DNA of 64,000 bases from Vishniacozyma victoriae (lineage: Eukaryota; Basidiomycota; Tremellomycetes; Tremellales; Bulleribasidiaceae): positions 2,914,001 to 2,978,000 of the forward strand of contig JADPYG010000088.1 of NCBI GenBank assembly GCA_017654735.1, in the 5' to 3' direction. Under the pieces are notes generated by a model. That model searched no databases. It saw only the letters and a program-made list of their open reading frames with translations, and was not told the DNA's origin. Within the stretch, counting starts at the first letter, position 1. Every line of letters begins with the position of its first letter. This document shows, in pieces, positions 9,648 to 21,163 of this stretch. The translations under genes and the position numbers were made by a program.

Positions 9648-10483
9648 GATTGCAGATGAGCTCAGTGTCTCGGGAATCCAGTCGACGAGATGAAGTAATG
9701 AATAGTTCGGAGGAGATCGCAGTGGTAGCAAGACAGTGAGAAAAACAAAAACACGGAGGAGCTGTTTGACTATTGAACGATGGCCACAACAGACTCAAAA
9801 CGTCGGAACCCAAATGAGTGGTGATGAAGGGAAGGGGTCGGAAAGGAGGTCATGTGACGAATAGACACGTCACGCTAAGACGCAACGGTATATTGACGTT
9901 TGCTACAGGAGTCATATCAACGCGATACCCGTCGTTGACGCTATAGCATGGGCAATGGGCTTTGCATCGCCAGACGTGGGTAGACTACATCCTAGCCTGG
10001 AGTGAACAAGGCGTGGCCAGAAGGCGTTGGCTGATGAGATTGTACGAAGTGAGACAACATGTCTTCCGAGGTAAGAGACACCATGAGTTCAACTTTCAAT
10101 ATATGTACATATATCAACACCTTGCCCGTTCTATGAGTACTGCGGTCCACGTTGCCAGAGCCCACAAGACCAAAATTGAAGGCCTGGCGTAATGCGCTGA
10201 ATGCCCAGTCAGTGCCCAAATTCATCTGAGCGGTGAATACCTTGCAGAGTTGAAATAAAATGACACATCTGTAGCTGGAGGCCCTGGTCTGCTTCAGGTC
10301 GCCCCCGCTCCACAGAAAAGGAGCAATTTAGGCACAGGTAGCTCACGGAATGTACAACTTACCCGCAAATCCCTGACCGAAAGTCATCACTAAGCCCAAA
10401 GCAAAAAATATACAGTCCCTCTGCGGGATTAAATCGGTAAAGATGGGAATACTCCATCTCCGGCAGCCTACAACACCGGCCGG
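9648..10483. other. Promoter of the second and 3' flank of the third zinc-cluster gene
   Basis: About 830 bases. It holds the 34-bp block shared with the third gene (9841-9874) and a perfect 16-bp AT-rich palindrome at 10099-10114. An open frame at 9962-10192 has no recognisable content. No RNA gene is seen. Confidence 0.4.
9841..9874. promoter_or_regulatory. Shared promoter block, copy A
   Basis: This 34-bp block (core AATAGACACGTCACG) matches 11708-11741 at 32 of 34 positions. It begins 194 bp upstream of the ATG of the second small zinc-cluster gene. The block contains two TGAC/GTCA half sites. Confidence 0.7.
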
Positions 10484-11516
10484 CTACATTATGTTCTCGA
10501 GGAACAGGTTCAATGGATCATCCGGATCATCGGAGGGAGCGGGAGTTCCCGGTTGCCAATCACCGGCTTGACTGAAACGGTCGCCCACAAAATCTTGAAC
10601 AGAGATCTCAGAAGGCACCAGAAGATCTGTGAAGGCCTCGAGGGATCGAAACCTTGCGTCATCTTGCTGATTTGTAGTGGCGTCAGCCGGCTGCAGGTCA
10701 GGTCAGGTCAGGACGGTCCATCAGACAATAGTACTCGACGACAATAGGGGCAACTCACCTGGGAACCAGATGCATGTGAACTCTCCTCGCCAATTAGCCT
10801 TGATCTCGTTCCTTGAATTTTAAAGGTATTCCGGTCATTGGTACACGCTGTCCCAAATTTCTTGCACGGAATGCATGTGCTTTCATCGAGGCTTGGTATA
10901 CACTTTTTCTTGCGAGTGTGGCACGGATCGCAGTTGTGACCGCGCGGCAGTGGAGTTTTTGTCGTAGAGGCGGTCTGTGAGCCGGCTGGACTCCCCTCGC
11001 CAATTTGCCTTGATCTCATTCCTTGATTTTCCAGGGCATCTCGATCATTGGTACACACTGTCCCAAATGTCTTGCACGGAATGCATGTGCTTCCATCGAG
11101 GCTCGGTATACACCTTTGCTTGCGAAATTTGCACCAACCGCAGCTGGTACCATGTGCACGTTGACTTTTCTTGGTGGAGGCAGTCTGCGAACTGGCTACA
11201 GAAATCGGCTTTGGGGGTCGAATCTTGCCGAACCTGAAGGCGGGGTTTGCATGAACCGTCCTCTCACCTCCAAGTCCCGAATGGACTCCCTCATGGGGCG
11301 CAATGGAAGCAGTTGATGCTTGATGCCAGTCCTTCAGGTTAGCTTGGGGCGTGTCGCCAGAATCAGGATTACATATCTAGACTGCCCTAAAATAGATGGC
11401 TGTCCGTTTGGGAATAGGCTGCCAGAATTGACGACGGGTCCCTGCCCTTCCGACCAATCGTTGAAGTCGACGTAGCCAATAAATGGATTCCCGTCAACTT
11501 CTTGGTAATAATTCAT
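10484..11516 (-). CDS. Protein with two tandem Zn(II)2Cys6 clusters (third of three), 307 aa
   Basis: Exons 11516-11373, 11331-10759 and 10690-10484 are all in phase 0. Exon 2 encodes a 70-residue unit twice in tandem (residues ~94-163 and 164-233), about 61% identical by hand count. Each unit has a complete CX2CX6CX8CX2CX6C zinc cluster: Cys 112, 115, 122, 131, 134, 141 and Cys 182, 185, 192, 201, 204, 211. Basic residues follow the second Cys in both (CKFRKQRC, CHTRKKKC). The C-terminus is acidic-hydrophobic (DDPDDPLNLFLENIM), like a classical activation domain. No fungal-specific regulatory domain is present. The second intron has three tandem CTGAC motifs before its acceptor. An in-frame upstream codon at 11645 could extend the N-terminus; I chose 11516 by comparison with the neighbour's leader length. 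Confidence 0.75.
10777..11196 (-). repeat. Tandem duplication of a 210-nt zinc-cluster coding unit
   Basis: Unit 1 is 11196-10987 and unit 2 is 10986-10777, with a short third start (ASGSQ) before the exon end. Each unit begins A-S/G-SQTAST and ends IGE plus a Ser-rich turn. The duplication lies within one exon. Confidence 0.85.
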
Positions 11517-11707
11517 GGTGATTGAGGAGTTGTAGTGATTGAAGTGAAATGGGAAGCTGGTGTTTGATAAAGAATCGAATGTCGATTGTGAAGATGGCGA
11601 GAGGTTCTCAGAGAGACAAGAATGAGGGCGCGATCTGTGTCTCATTATATGTCACGCAGCAGCGCTGGAGTGTCGGACTCCTGAGGACCAGTGAAAGGAT
11701 CCACCCA

Positions 11708-11741
11708 GAAAGGAGGTCATGTCACTAATAGACACGTCACG
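11708..11741. promoter_or_regulatory. Shared promoter block, copy B
   Basis: Partner of 9841-9874, with two mismatches in 34 bp. It begins 192 bp upstream of the chosen ATG of the tandem-cluster gene. It is followed by a second GTCACG. Confidence 0.7.
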
Positions 11742-11791
11742 TCACGACTCAAAGGTGTAGTGACAGAAGTCAATTCATATCAGTACCCAAC

Positions 11792-13161
11792 TCAAGTCCA
11801 CCTACCTTCAGCCCTCTTAATATCCCTAGCGGCTCGACTATCATGAACCAACCCAAACTCCCGATTCTGCTCCTTCCTCTTCCTATTCTCCACTTTAACC
11901 GCTACCTCAATCTTCCTCTCCGCCAAGATCCGCTCATATTCCTCCCATTTACCGAAATATCGTAATGTCTCTATCGCGTATTCGTCTAGTGCTCGGGGTT
12001 CTGTACTGAGTCGTTCGGTCTTCTCGGGCGGGTGAATGATTGTGGTAGTAGAACCTTCTTGGGTTGTTTCGCCAGTTTGGAGGTTGGTGTTGAGAGTGAC
12101 TTCCGTTCGGACTATGATTCGTTTATGAGTCACTGGTGGTAGGATTGTCGTTTGATTGGATGTCACTTCTTTGGATCCGGGATGTGCGACAAGGAATGAG
12201 TACTTGATGCTTCTTAGCCAAGTCCTGAAATCCTCCAGTTTCTGGATCCGTTCTTTCTGATGTCCTGCTGTATCCTTGATTGGGGTGACTTGATTAACCA
12301 GCCTAGCCCATCCCGATACGATTCTACTGTCCCTCATACCTTCATCTAACTCCGATTCATCGCCCTTTTGAGACACCCCAGCCAGCCATTGTTGATACTC
12401 CGTCTGCGTATCGAATCCATTTTGCCATCGACCGTACTCCAATCCAAGCCATTCGAGGAGCTTCCCGGCGCTGCTTGCCAGTTCTACCGATATTACCGGT
12501 TCGCCGGGGTATGGTGAGTGATGAATCACTAGGTGTTCATGGTGGATCTTGAACGCAGGGGAGAGCTGTCTGAGCACCTGGTTAATGAATAGGGGTGTGA
12601 TACCGTAGGAAAGGATGAATTCGCCGAAGTCCAGTCGGGCAGGGATGACGATATTCAGGTCCACTTGATAGCACTCCCGTCATCAGCGTGACATCAGACT
12701 TTGATGTACTGAAGAGAACTGACCTCGTTCGGGCCTGCTTCCGCTGCCAAATCACCAATGTAGTGACAAGGTACCGCAAAGATCGCTCCAATCCGATGTT
12801 TCTGCCAAACAACTGCTCCCAGTGCCCTAGCTACATCCCTGATCCAATCCTTCAGCTCCTGCTCCGTCCATTGATGTTCCCCCGTATTAGCCATATCCGA
12901 CCACTTGTCAAATTCGGTGTCAGGGAGATTGGCGTACTCGCTTGCTTCGCCTGCGAATTGGTATCTGAACCCCGGCCCATTTGCGTGACTACCGATCATC
13001 ACGTCTAGATCGCCGTGGGACGTCTTGTCGCCTGGAGATCGGGTCGTCCTCAGGGGGAAGGGTGTGAATGGGTCGAGTTGAGTTTGGACAAACATGAAGA
13101 GTGCGGCATGTTGAGTTGAGTCGAGTCGACGGGCTTCAACCCCGAATGTTTTGCCACCCAT
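11792..13161 (-). CDS. Predicted nucleotidyltransferase-fold protein, 439 aa
   Basis: Exon 1 is 13161-12724 and exon 2 is 12673-11792, both phase 0. The intron starts GTCAGT and ends GCTGATGACGGGAG; the acceptor at 12674 is the one that keeps the frame. Residues ~45-60 contain SHGDLDVMIG, a GD-x-D pattern typical of nucleotidyltransferase active sites. A third acidic strand, QVDLNIV, occurs around residue 150, and a helical C-terminal half follows. The order fits a Pol-beta-like minimal nucleotidyltransferase with an appended helical domain. Substrate and role are unknown. The C-terminus ends in a basic helix; a further 3' intron is possible at the AGGTAGGT near the stop. Confidence 0.65.
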
Positions 13162-13460
13162 TTCGATCGAGGTTGTGGAACAGGTTGATTGTGAAAGGAA
13201 GTGTGAGATGTTATGAGGTACGATGTTCAGAGGTATGGTGTCGCTGTTTAGTATGAAAGAAAATTAGAATGTCAAGTGAATGAGAAAGAAGGCTAGACAC
13301 AAGGCAACTCACAGAAGGTCCGTGCGACGAGAAACGCACAGACCTCCAATTCACCAGCATGGGTTGCATTCTAAAAGTCGTGATGATGGGTCATGAATAC
13401 TATACAAATTGTTGAAATGCGATAACAAGTCTGTCGGTCCGTCAAAGTCCATAATCCTTT

Positions 13461-16400
13461 TCAAATATCGCTGTCTTCATCTTTGATTGCCTGGAGTATG
13501 GCTTGATATCGCCCCACTAAGCCTGACATTGCTTGATTCGCTCGTACTGCTTGTCAGCATCACCTCTGTGCCGTATATGACGATACTTACAGAGGGTAGT
13601 TGAAACGGTCATGGCCAAATCTCGTTTCTTGTAGCCTAGTACGTCCGAGTCCCAAGTGGTGTGTTTTCCAGGATGGCTAAGGATCAGCTGTGACTCTTGG
13701 ACAACGCGTTCTCGACAGCTTACCAGTACACTGGGCCAATAAGCTCCTTTAGCAGTTCCTCGGCTCGACCTGTAAACTCCTGCTCGCCTAGGAAAGTCGC
13801 GTATTGCAATAACCAATGTCTGTACTCCTCCTTCGAGCCCAGTAACACCGAGGCACGAATCCTCATGTCCAGTATACCCATCTGTTGGGTTTCATCCCAC
13901 CATTCCGGTTCTGCATTCTTCCCGTTCACCACATTCCTCATTGACGATCTACATTTCTGCTCGATATCCGTCAGTGGACCATTGACACCACCGCGAGGTG
14001 CGGTGTCGTGGCTGAGGCGTGATTTGTCGCAGACTGGTACCCAGCTCTGGAGTCGAGTATCGTATGCGAATGCCGAAGAATCGGTAGTGATCACTATGGG
14101 TGTACCGTTTGAACGAACATCGATATCGAGAATATCAGGTTCGACGAGATGAGCGATCGACCCAGAGGAGACCGCCAGGCCGGATGGAACATTGTAGACT
14201 CTAGCCTGACAGTTTGAATTGACAACAAACAAGTATTTTCCTCGTGCCGAGAGGTCATAACATGGCGATTCGAGCTTGACGGTGAACAAGCTGAGGGTCA
14301 GCTTGAGCAAATGGTGAATTTGCGGGAGCTTACTGTCGACCGGCATGACTATAAACAAACAGACTACCATCCTCACAAGCGACCGCACAAAAGCTCTCGC
14401 TGACCGCCATGGCGAGTATCGCAGTCGGCAAGTAATCCAGCCAGATATCCGCCCCATCCTCAATGAACGTCACCTTATTGCTTCCAGCAGGTGTACCAGC
14501 ATTCTCCGCTTCCAAGTAATATTCATCCGTTCCTTCGCTCGGTTTGGCGCGTAGGACGCTCTGTATTTGAGGCGTACCCAGCAATTTCCCACTCGATGGT
14601 CCCGAGCCTCCAGAAGCAGGCACTCTTGGTGCTCGGAGCTCTTTGACTTCCGGTGTTATTCTAGGTCTGGACGAAGCCATGTTTCGTCCCGATGAATTGT
14701 CGCCTAGTGTGATAGCCTTCCGCTTTGATCCCCTAGCTTCCAGCTGATTTACTCCGTTCCCGAAGTCTGATCGACTAGGTGCGTCTCGAAGCATATCGGC
14801 TCGAGTCTGGCCTGACGAATTCGAATTCTGTTCGGGTGCTGCAGCGAATGCGTCTCGGCTATTGAGCGATGTCGACTGGTTCGTGTTGTTTTGCGCCCTC
14901 CCTTCCGCCGTCCTAGTGATTAGGCGACGATTATCTCCGTTTCTACCCTTTCTAGGTTGAATCAAGTTGACCTTGCTAGTAGGCTGCGTTGTTGCTGCTC
15001 CAAAGCCAATTTCTTGAACGACAGGTTGTTGTCGAGGTGCACGTCGAGGTCGGCGTTTGGACGTGTACTGGAACTCTTCAATTATCTTATCGGTAGTTGC
15101 CATCTCGTCCCTATCGGGAAACTCTTCCGGATCGAACTCGACTGCACATATCGTCCCATCTTCGGAACATCCGTAGAGATGTAGACCATCTTGAGACCAG
15201 CAGAGATCCATGAGATTACGCCCAAATACTTCCTTGAGGACGACAATGGGTTTATGCAGGATATTTCGCCAGATTGAAATACTGAAATCGTTCGAACCCA
15301 GTGCGAGGACCGTTGATGCTGTTGCTCGTGTCTTTTCACCATTGGGGAGGAAGAATAGGCGAGGGTTAAAGGCCTTTGGATCAGTTAAGAAACACACCTG
15401 AACGCTCTCACTCACAGCGACCTGGATGGTGTTGGCGTGCCCTACGAAGGAAACATCTGATCCCCAAAATTCCCTCTCGATAACAGCTCCGACAAAGACC
15501 GGACCATTCATGGCGTTACTTGCGGCGATGAAAGCTCCATCAGGCGACCAACTGCATTCTCAGCTACACTCTCTGAGTGAAATTAGGTGACGTACCTCAG
15601 GCGACGGAAGAAAGTGCTCGATGGGGAACTTTCAAACGGTCCAGTGATTTTGTGCTCAAGCTGCCATGTCTCGGTGTTCCAGATCCTCACACTCTTATCA
15701 TCCGACTGAAATTAGCTGTGTCCATTCGAAGCCGGATTCACCTGTGTAGCCAGGTAGTTTCCGACTGGATCCCAGGTGACTCCCTTGACGAAGCCCTCAT
15801 GGCCAGTTATGCGGTGTATACGTTCTATGTGATCAGGCTTTACTTCGAGTCATTGATGCTAGCTTACCACCCGTGGCTCCGTCCCAGATCCATATACTGT
15901 TATCCAGTCCCACAGAGGCTAACATCGCATCATCTCTGGACCACGCGACGTCAATGATATCTGTTCATCAGTCTCTCATCCTATAATCTATTGATAGGCT
16001 GACCTGAGGTGTGTCCAACAAGACGTTTTAAAGGCTTCCAATTCTCGACATTGACGATATTACTTCCCCAGACCTTCCCGCCTGCTTCCCTGTTTGATCA
16101 GCTTCGCCCTGGAGACGCTGTATGGGTAACATACGGGTCTATTCCCCAAATCACAACGACTTGATCGTCCGATCCGCTCGCCAAATAACGTCCATCATGA
16201 GACCAGCGAACTGCCAATACCGACCCTGCCAATCAGTTTCTTTTCCTCCTGCCCATTCGGGGTGACATACCACTATGGGTATTCATGGTACATAGCAGCT
16301 TCGGATTCGCCTCGTTGTTGTCTGACGCATCGTCCAGTATTGGTAGTGTCGACCATATTTTTACCTTATGATCTTCAAATCAGTCCAGTCTTCCAGTAGT

Positions 16401-16603
16401 CGAGGTGAACATACCTAGACCTCCTGTTGCCAGACGAGTACCGTCGGGATGTACGGATAGACTGTAGATGGGGCATTTGGTGTTCTTCTCATCTGTTCGT
16501 GTCAGTTTGAGGTCCTTGACACGGTTCCCTGATGCCCAAGAAGACTGTGTGATGAGATAGACATACTCGCATGTTGTACCCATGATGGCTTGATGAGCCT
16601 CAT
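13461..16603 (-). CDS. HIR1: Histone chaperone HIR1/HIRA, WD40 subunit
   Basis: The start reads MRLIKPSWVQHA, as in HIRA proteins. An intron (GTATG... to ...ACACAG region) separates it from the first WD blade (CPIYSLSVHPDGTRLATGG). Later blades include VLAVRWSHDGRYLASGSDDQ and LMDLCWSQDGLHLYGCSEDG. After the propeller comes a B-domain-like Asn/Arg-rich stretch (14330-15050), then the HIRA C-terminal domain (FCAVACEDGSLFVYSH; MGILDMRIRASVLLGSKEEY). The last two small exons end at TGA 13463-13461. The gene has more than ten exons. HIR1 works in the HIR complex, depositing H3-H4 independently of replication and repressing histone genes outside S phase. It is head to head with MTW1. Confidence 0.9.
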
Positions 16604-16916
16604 TTGAGCTGCTCCAGGTGGTTGCGGGGGTCTCGAGGGCTTATTGTAGAGCCTGTTTCCTATTTAGACTAGAACGTATGTCGTGTGTGTCTGGTGTTGT
16701 TGGGATGAGTAGGGAAGAGAAATGAGAGTAGTCGTTACTATATAAGGCTGCCAGCTTGATTAGAGAGTGCACTCATAGATCTACCCCGGATAAATGCCTA
16801 AATACATGACACGTCATCTTTACCCACTCGTTATCACTCCTCCATCCATAGACGCGTCAAGGGACGTAAACAACCTACACCTAGAGCACCATTACACCAC
16901 TCATATACATCATACA
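16604..16916. promoter_or_regulatory. Bidirectional promoter HIR1/MTW1 with an MCB-like box
   Basis: This 313-bp region separates two divergent cell-cycle genes. ACGCGTCA begins at 16852, 60 bp before the MTW1 ATG, and matches the MluI cell-cycle box bound by MBF. A near-palindrome ATGACACGTCAT lies at 16806-16817. Confidence 0.5.
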
Positions 16917-18109
16917 ATGCCGCCTCGTAAATCAGTATCAGCAAGGAGCAAACAACAACAGCAACCAGTGGCATCAAGTAGCCAAGTCACTTTGGATGCA
17001 TTACCACCTCCAAACATCCCAGAAAACCTTACTCCCGATTTTCAACCAAATAAACGCGTCAAAACAACATTAGTACAGGAGGAAAGGGAGGCACTTGTAC
17101 ACGAGGTCCGTCCCTATTCTTGGGTAGTCAACACAAAGCTGATGAAGTAGTTGACCGGATTCTCGGCTGCTGGACATTTGTTGAAGATCGAAGAAGATGC
17201 TCGTACGCGAGTCACGAATACTGTGGGGACTGTCGAGAATTGGGCGAGGGCGATAGCAGAGAGGCAGGACGGTGGGACTGAGCTGGAGAGGGAGATTGAT
17301 ATCGTCCGTTACTCCTATTGAGGTGTGGAAGGTGTAGCTGACAAGACAGGGATCGTTCCAGCTAGAAACACTGATGGATTCGCATATCGACAAAGCATTC
17401 GACAAGTTTACAGCTTGGACGCTAAGAAATGCATTTGACTTTCAGAAAGATCTAGAACTGGTTTTGGTAAGCTGCTCGGACCAGTGTGGGGGATCAGCTG
17501 ACAATCAGCCATGGCAGAATGGAATGGATTTCGATAGAGGGGAGTATGTAGCAAATCTACCCAAAGGCGAGGAGAGCGTGACGGAAATGATCGAGGAGCT
17601 GAGAGCGAAAGTTGAGCAGGTGAGGTTTCAGCTGCAACATTTGCAGGTATGTGGAAGCTGACTGGCAGGCCCGACTTCTATCATATCGTCTAGCGTTGGC
17701 AGAGAAGCAGATGGACCGAAGATTAGATCTCGCGAGACAGCGTAATGCTCAAGTCGGATTCGTAAAGGAGATTCTGGCTTCCTCAAATCGTGAGTAATCC
17801 ATATACATCTATGACATAACGCTGATAGTAGTCACACCACTACCGCCCAAAGCACAATCTATAGTAACCGCGTTAGAGGGTCTACATCAGACCGTCAGCT
17901 CCCTTGAAACCCTCCCTCCTACCGAGACCAAGATACCGCCTGGCACGAAAGCATGGGAAATGGGTCGACACGCATACCTGAATTGGGCCGTTGGCAAGAT
18001 GATTCATCCGGATAGTAAGGATGATACGCTAGAATCTGCAGAGAGCTTGATGGAGCAAGGAGGTGGGCAGGAAGGGCTAGATAAGCTCAGTAGAGCTGTA
18101 GGTGCTTGA
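16917..18109 (+). CDS. MTW1: Kinetochore MIND-complex subunit Mtw1/Mis12
   Basis: The ATG at 16917 (MPPRKSVSARSK) was preferred to an in-frame ATG at 16794 because the latter lies in leader-like sequence. Splicing gives LTGFSAAGHLLKIEEDAR, then QLETLMDSHIDKAFDKF and TLRNAF, the Mis12 signature helix region, followed by PWQNGMDF and coiled-coil helices (MIEELRAKVEQVRFQLQHL). The protein ends LDKLSRAVGA at TGA 18107-18109. Introns are short with GCTGAC branch points. Mis12/Mtw1 links inner kinetochore CENP-C to the Ndc80 complex. It converges with the next gene, the two stops 57 bp apart. Confidence 0.88.
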
Positions 18110-18166
18110 AATAGCGTTAATGGCAAGAATGTCATCGTGTTGTACCTTTATCTAGAACGACGAGAT

Positions 18167-21163
18167 CTAATGACTATGTTGACTACCGACATGTGGTGGT
18201 GGAAACACGAAAGCCTTTCTCAGATCATCCGCGAACCCCATCGGCAACGCTTGCCTCTCGTGTACCATCACCGCATCAAGCGGAGCAACAGGATTGGGCT
18301 CAGCCTCTGGAATCCCCTTCCTCCGCCTAATCATCCCAATCATACTCTTCAATTCTCCAACTACATCACCTCCCATTTCTGAAACTCCCTTCACCTGCTC
18401 AGGTGGATTCTCTCTTGCTTCCTTCATAGCTTGAATACGTTCTTCTCTCGACATCTTGGCTTTGGCTCTAGGGACGATAGGCATTGGGATAGATTCAAAG
18501 ACCATATCCTGTCCTGGAGGTGGTAAGACCTCGGACGCGAGCGGATCAAAGTGTTGGATGTCATGCGGGTTGGAGGAGAATGTATCGTGCGTATCGACTG
18601 ACGATCGGACGGAATCAGTAGCGGTAGACGATGGGTCTCCTTCTTCCTCCCAAGCCTTCAGGAAGGCCGGCATGGGCTCCAGATCGCCTTCTTCACCTTC
18701 CTCTGATGGTTCGTCGGTAGTATGGGCACTGGCGTCTAGCCGAGAGACGACGTCCTTCCCTCGCTCCCAGTCGCGTATGAGCTCGCCTAGATCACTGCGT
18801 GTATTTGCCCATGAAGGTGTAAGGTCTTCTGAGCTATGAATATCTGGCCGTATAGCTTGGAGGTTGTTCCAAGTGCGGTGGAGAGTCGCTTCCATACTTT
18901 CAATCTGCTGAAGCAAGAGAGCATGATCGCTTGTCCGAGGAGCATAATCGAGTCGAGTGGATGATGATAGGTTACCAGTCATCCAAGGCGGTACCGAGGT
19001 AGATGACGACTTTGGCTCGACAACAGTCCTCGCTTCCCTCTCCGCCGCCTGTAGATCGTTGACAGCAGCGTTCATCCCAGCTACCAACTCGTCCAATACC
19101 CTCTTGACCTCGACCCAGTACTCTCCATCCTGGTCAAACTTCAATCCAAGTAAACAACAAGCAACCCTCCTTCTCTTCATATGTACACCCAAACAAGCCG
19201 CCTTGAGTCCTGGTAGAGTCAACGGGCTAAGCGAAGGCGATCTAGTCGTACGATTGACTATTCGCCTAGGTCGAGTTGGAGTGAATCCAGCTCTCGAGGC
19301 TAAGGATTCGATGCTATGTGATGGGATTAGGCCATTTGTACTTTGATCTCGTAACATCTGAAGATCCGAGACTTGTGATGACCCCGTCCTTGCCATATCG
19401 CTTGATCCTGAGATGGAAGCTCGGCCAGGTGAGGTAATGTCGGATTTATCGGAATGAAAGTATGGCATTGTTTGGAGACTACGGCGTTTTTGGTCGTCGC
19501 GGATCGGCGATCTGAATGGAGAAGGGAGCAGTGGGTACTTTGCAGGTGTGGGTGGTACGATCGGAAAGATATGTCGTTGGAATGTATCGGATGAATCAGA
19601 GTCTCGTCTAGACAAGGGTGAAGATCGTCTTGGAGTAACTGATGAGCGATCAAGTTGGGGGTTTGGTGTTTTCGGTAATTCATATGGTCCACTGTCGTCC
19701 AAAGAGGCATTCTGCAGCTCGATACTACTCGAGGGAATTGTCCTGAGAGTAGGCCTTTCAGCAAGGGTAATAAGATCCGTACCATCCGCATTCCTATCGT
19801 TCCATTCGGCTGCCCAGCTTGATCGCTTGATAGACCTAGGTGTCCGTTTCGGGACAGTGGTGAATCTATCCTCCAATGGCATTCCCCCAAGCGAGAGGTG
19901 GACAGTATGTTTCCTATCGGGATGTAATCTCGCTGGAGAAGATGACGATGTGCCCATAGGTAACGATAATGGTATTAACGATTTCGAGGCGTTCCATGAT
20001 AATCTCTTGAGTGCTCTGAGATCCAATTCATCGTCACTGATCGTCTGAGCTCTGTTTCGACTAACTGAAGTAGGTCCTATGGGGATATCGTACATCTCCC
20101 CTAGGATGCCCAATTCCGTCCGGTCTACCAGTTCTAGTAGGTTGGACGTAGCGGAACCAAGGTGGTCGGTCATTGACTCCGTAAGGCGGTGGATTGCGAG
20201 GCGGAGGTCGTGGTGAGAGGTCGATGAGTCTGGGTGGCCTGAAAAGACAGATAGGGCAGTATCGATGGTAGCGTCGAGCGATGTCGACGCGGTCATCAAG
20301 TCTTGTAAAGAGGATAGCGTATCGGCGTTTGGCTCCTTCACAGGCGCGGAAGCTGTCTCAATTGGCGGTGCATTTGCGAGTGGGCTGACGCTTCTCCGAT
20401 TCCATTTCCGCCATAAAAGCCCAGCGCCTGCTGATGTACCAACAACGAGTCCGATGAACACGATCCATCCAACTACCCAAGCCATCGCGGCAAGCAGCAC
20501 GATCCCCGCGGCAGAGATATCCGGCCTTTCCCTCATCTTCCCCATACAGACCTGCATATCCTCTAAAGCGTCTCTCTTCCAATCTCCGCCTTCCAGCGTC
20601 CGGTCCTCATCCAGCTGCCCTTCTTCCGCACTATTTCTGGGAGATTCATCCATTTCCTCCTTCCTAGGCCCACCGAGACAGGGGACATATACTTTCTCCA
20701 ACAGCCCAGAAGTACAGATCATGTATTTGAATCTCTCTCCAAAAGCCTCCATCTCCCTCTCACCCCTTTCAGTCCCGGAGTGGTCCTTCAGATTCAAAGG
20801 GGACGGACGAGAAGGCGAAGCGGATGGGGACCGAGAGGAACTTGAGATATTGGGGATTGAACCTGTCCATCCTGATTTCATGAGAGAATCGGTCGAGGTA
20901 TCGCAGAGAGCGTCTACTAGTGTCTGAGAGCTTAGCATGGGAAGTAAAGATGGGGGAGGTACTGACTGTATCGCCGGCTTCTTCGGCTCCGGCGAGTGAG
21001 ACGTCGCCGTCGTTCGCACTTGACACTCCGACTTCGTCTATTATATCAGCGTCTCCTTCTCCCCAGAATCTTCCAGATAGCCGTTGAATGCTATATGACG
21101 GGTAGACTCACCATTGAAGTAATCATCCAAAGGCGAACCAGCTTGAACAACAGAGCTCGCCAT
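18167..21163 (-). CDS. Vezatin/Inp2-like membrane protein, about 959 aa
   Basis: Exon 1 encodes MASSVVQAGSPLDDYFN; exon 2 adds DEVGVSS...GDT. The intron between exons 2 and 3 (GTCAGT...CTCTCAG) leads into a long third exon of 918 codons. A region FKYMICTSGLLEKVYVP (about residue 105) precedes a long hydrophobic segment (AAGIVLLAAMAWVVGWIVFI onward, about residues 180-210) that could be two close membrane helices. The remaining ~740 residues are Ser/Pro-rich with a mid helical region (EVKRVLDELVAGMNAAVNDL) and charged C-terminal helices. N-terminal motif, paired helices and helical core together recall vezatin/Inp2 myosin-binding proteins of membranes and peroxisomes. That assignment is by pattern only. 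Confidence 0.6.

Noticed and set aside
9962..10192. 76-residue ORF between two zinc-cluster genes
   Set aside because: No domain, no splice signals in phase, and the complementary strand is equally open.
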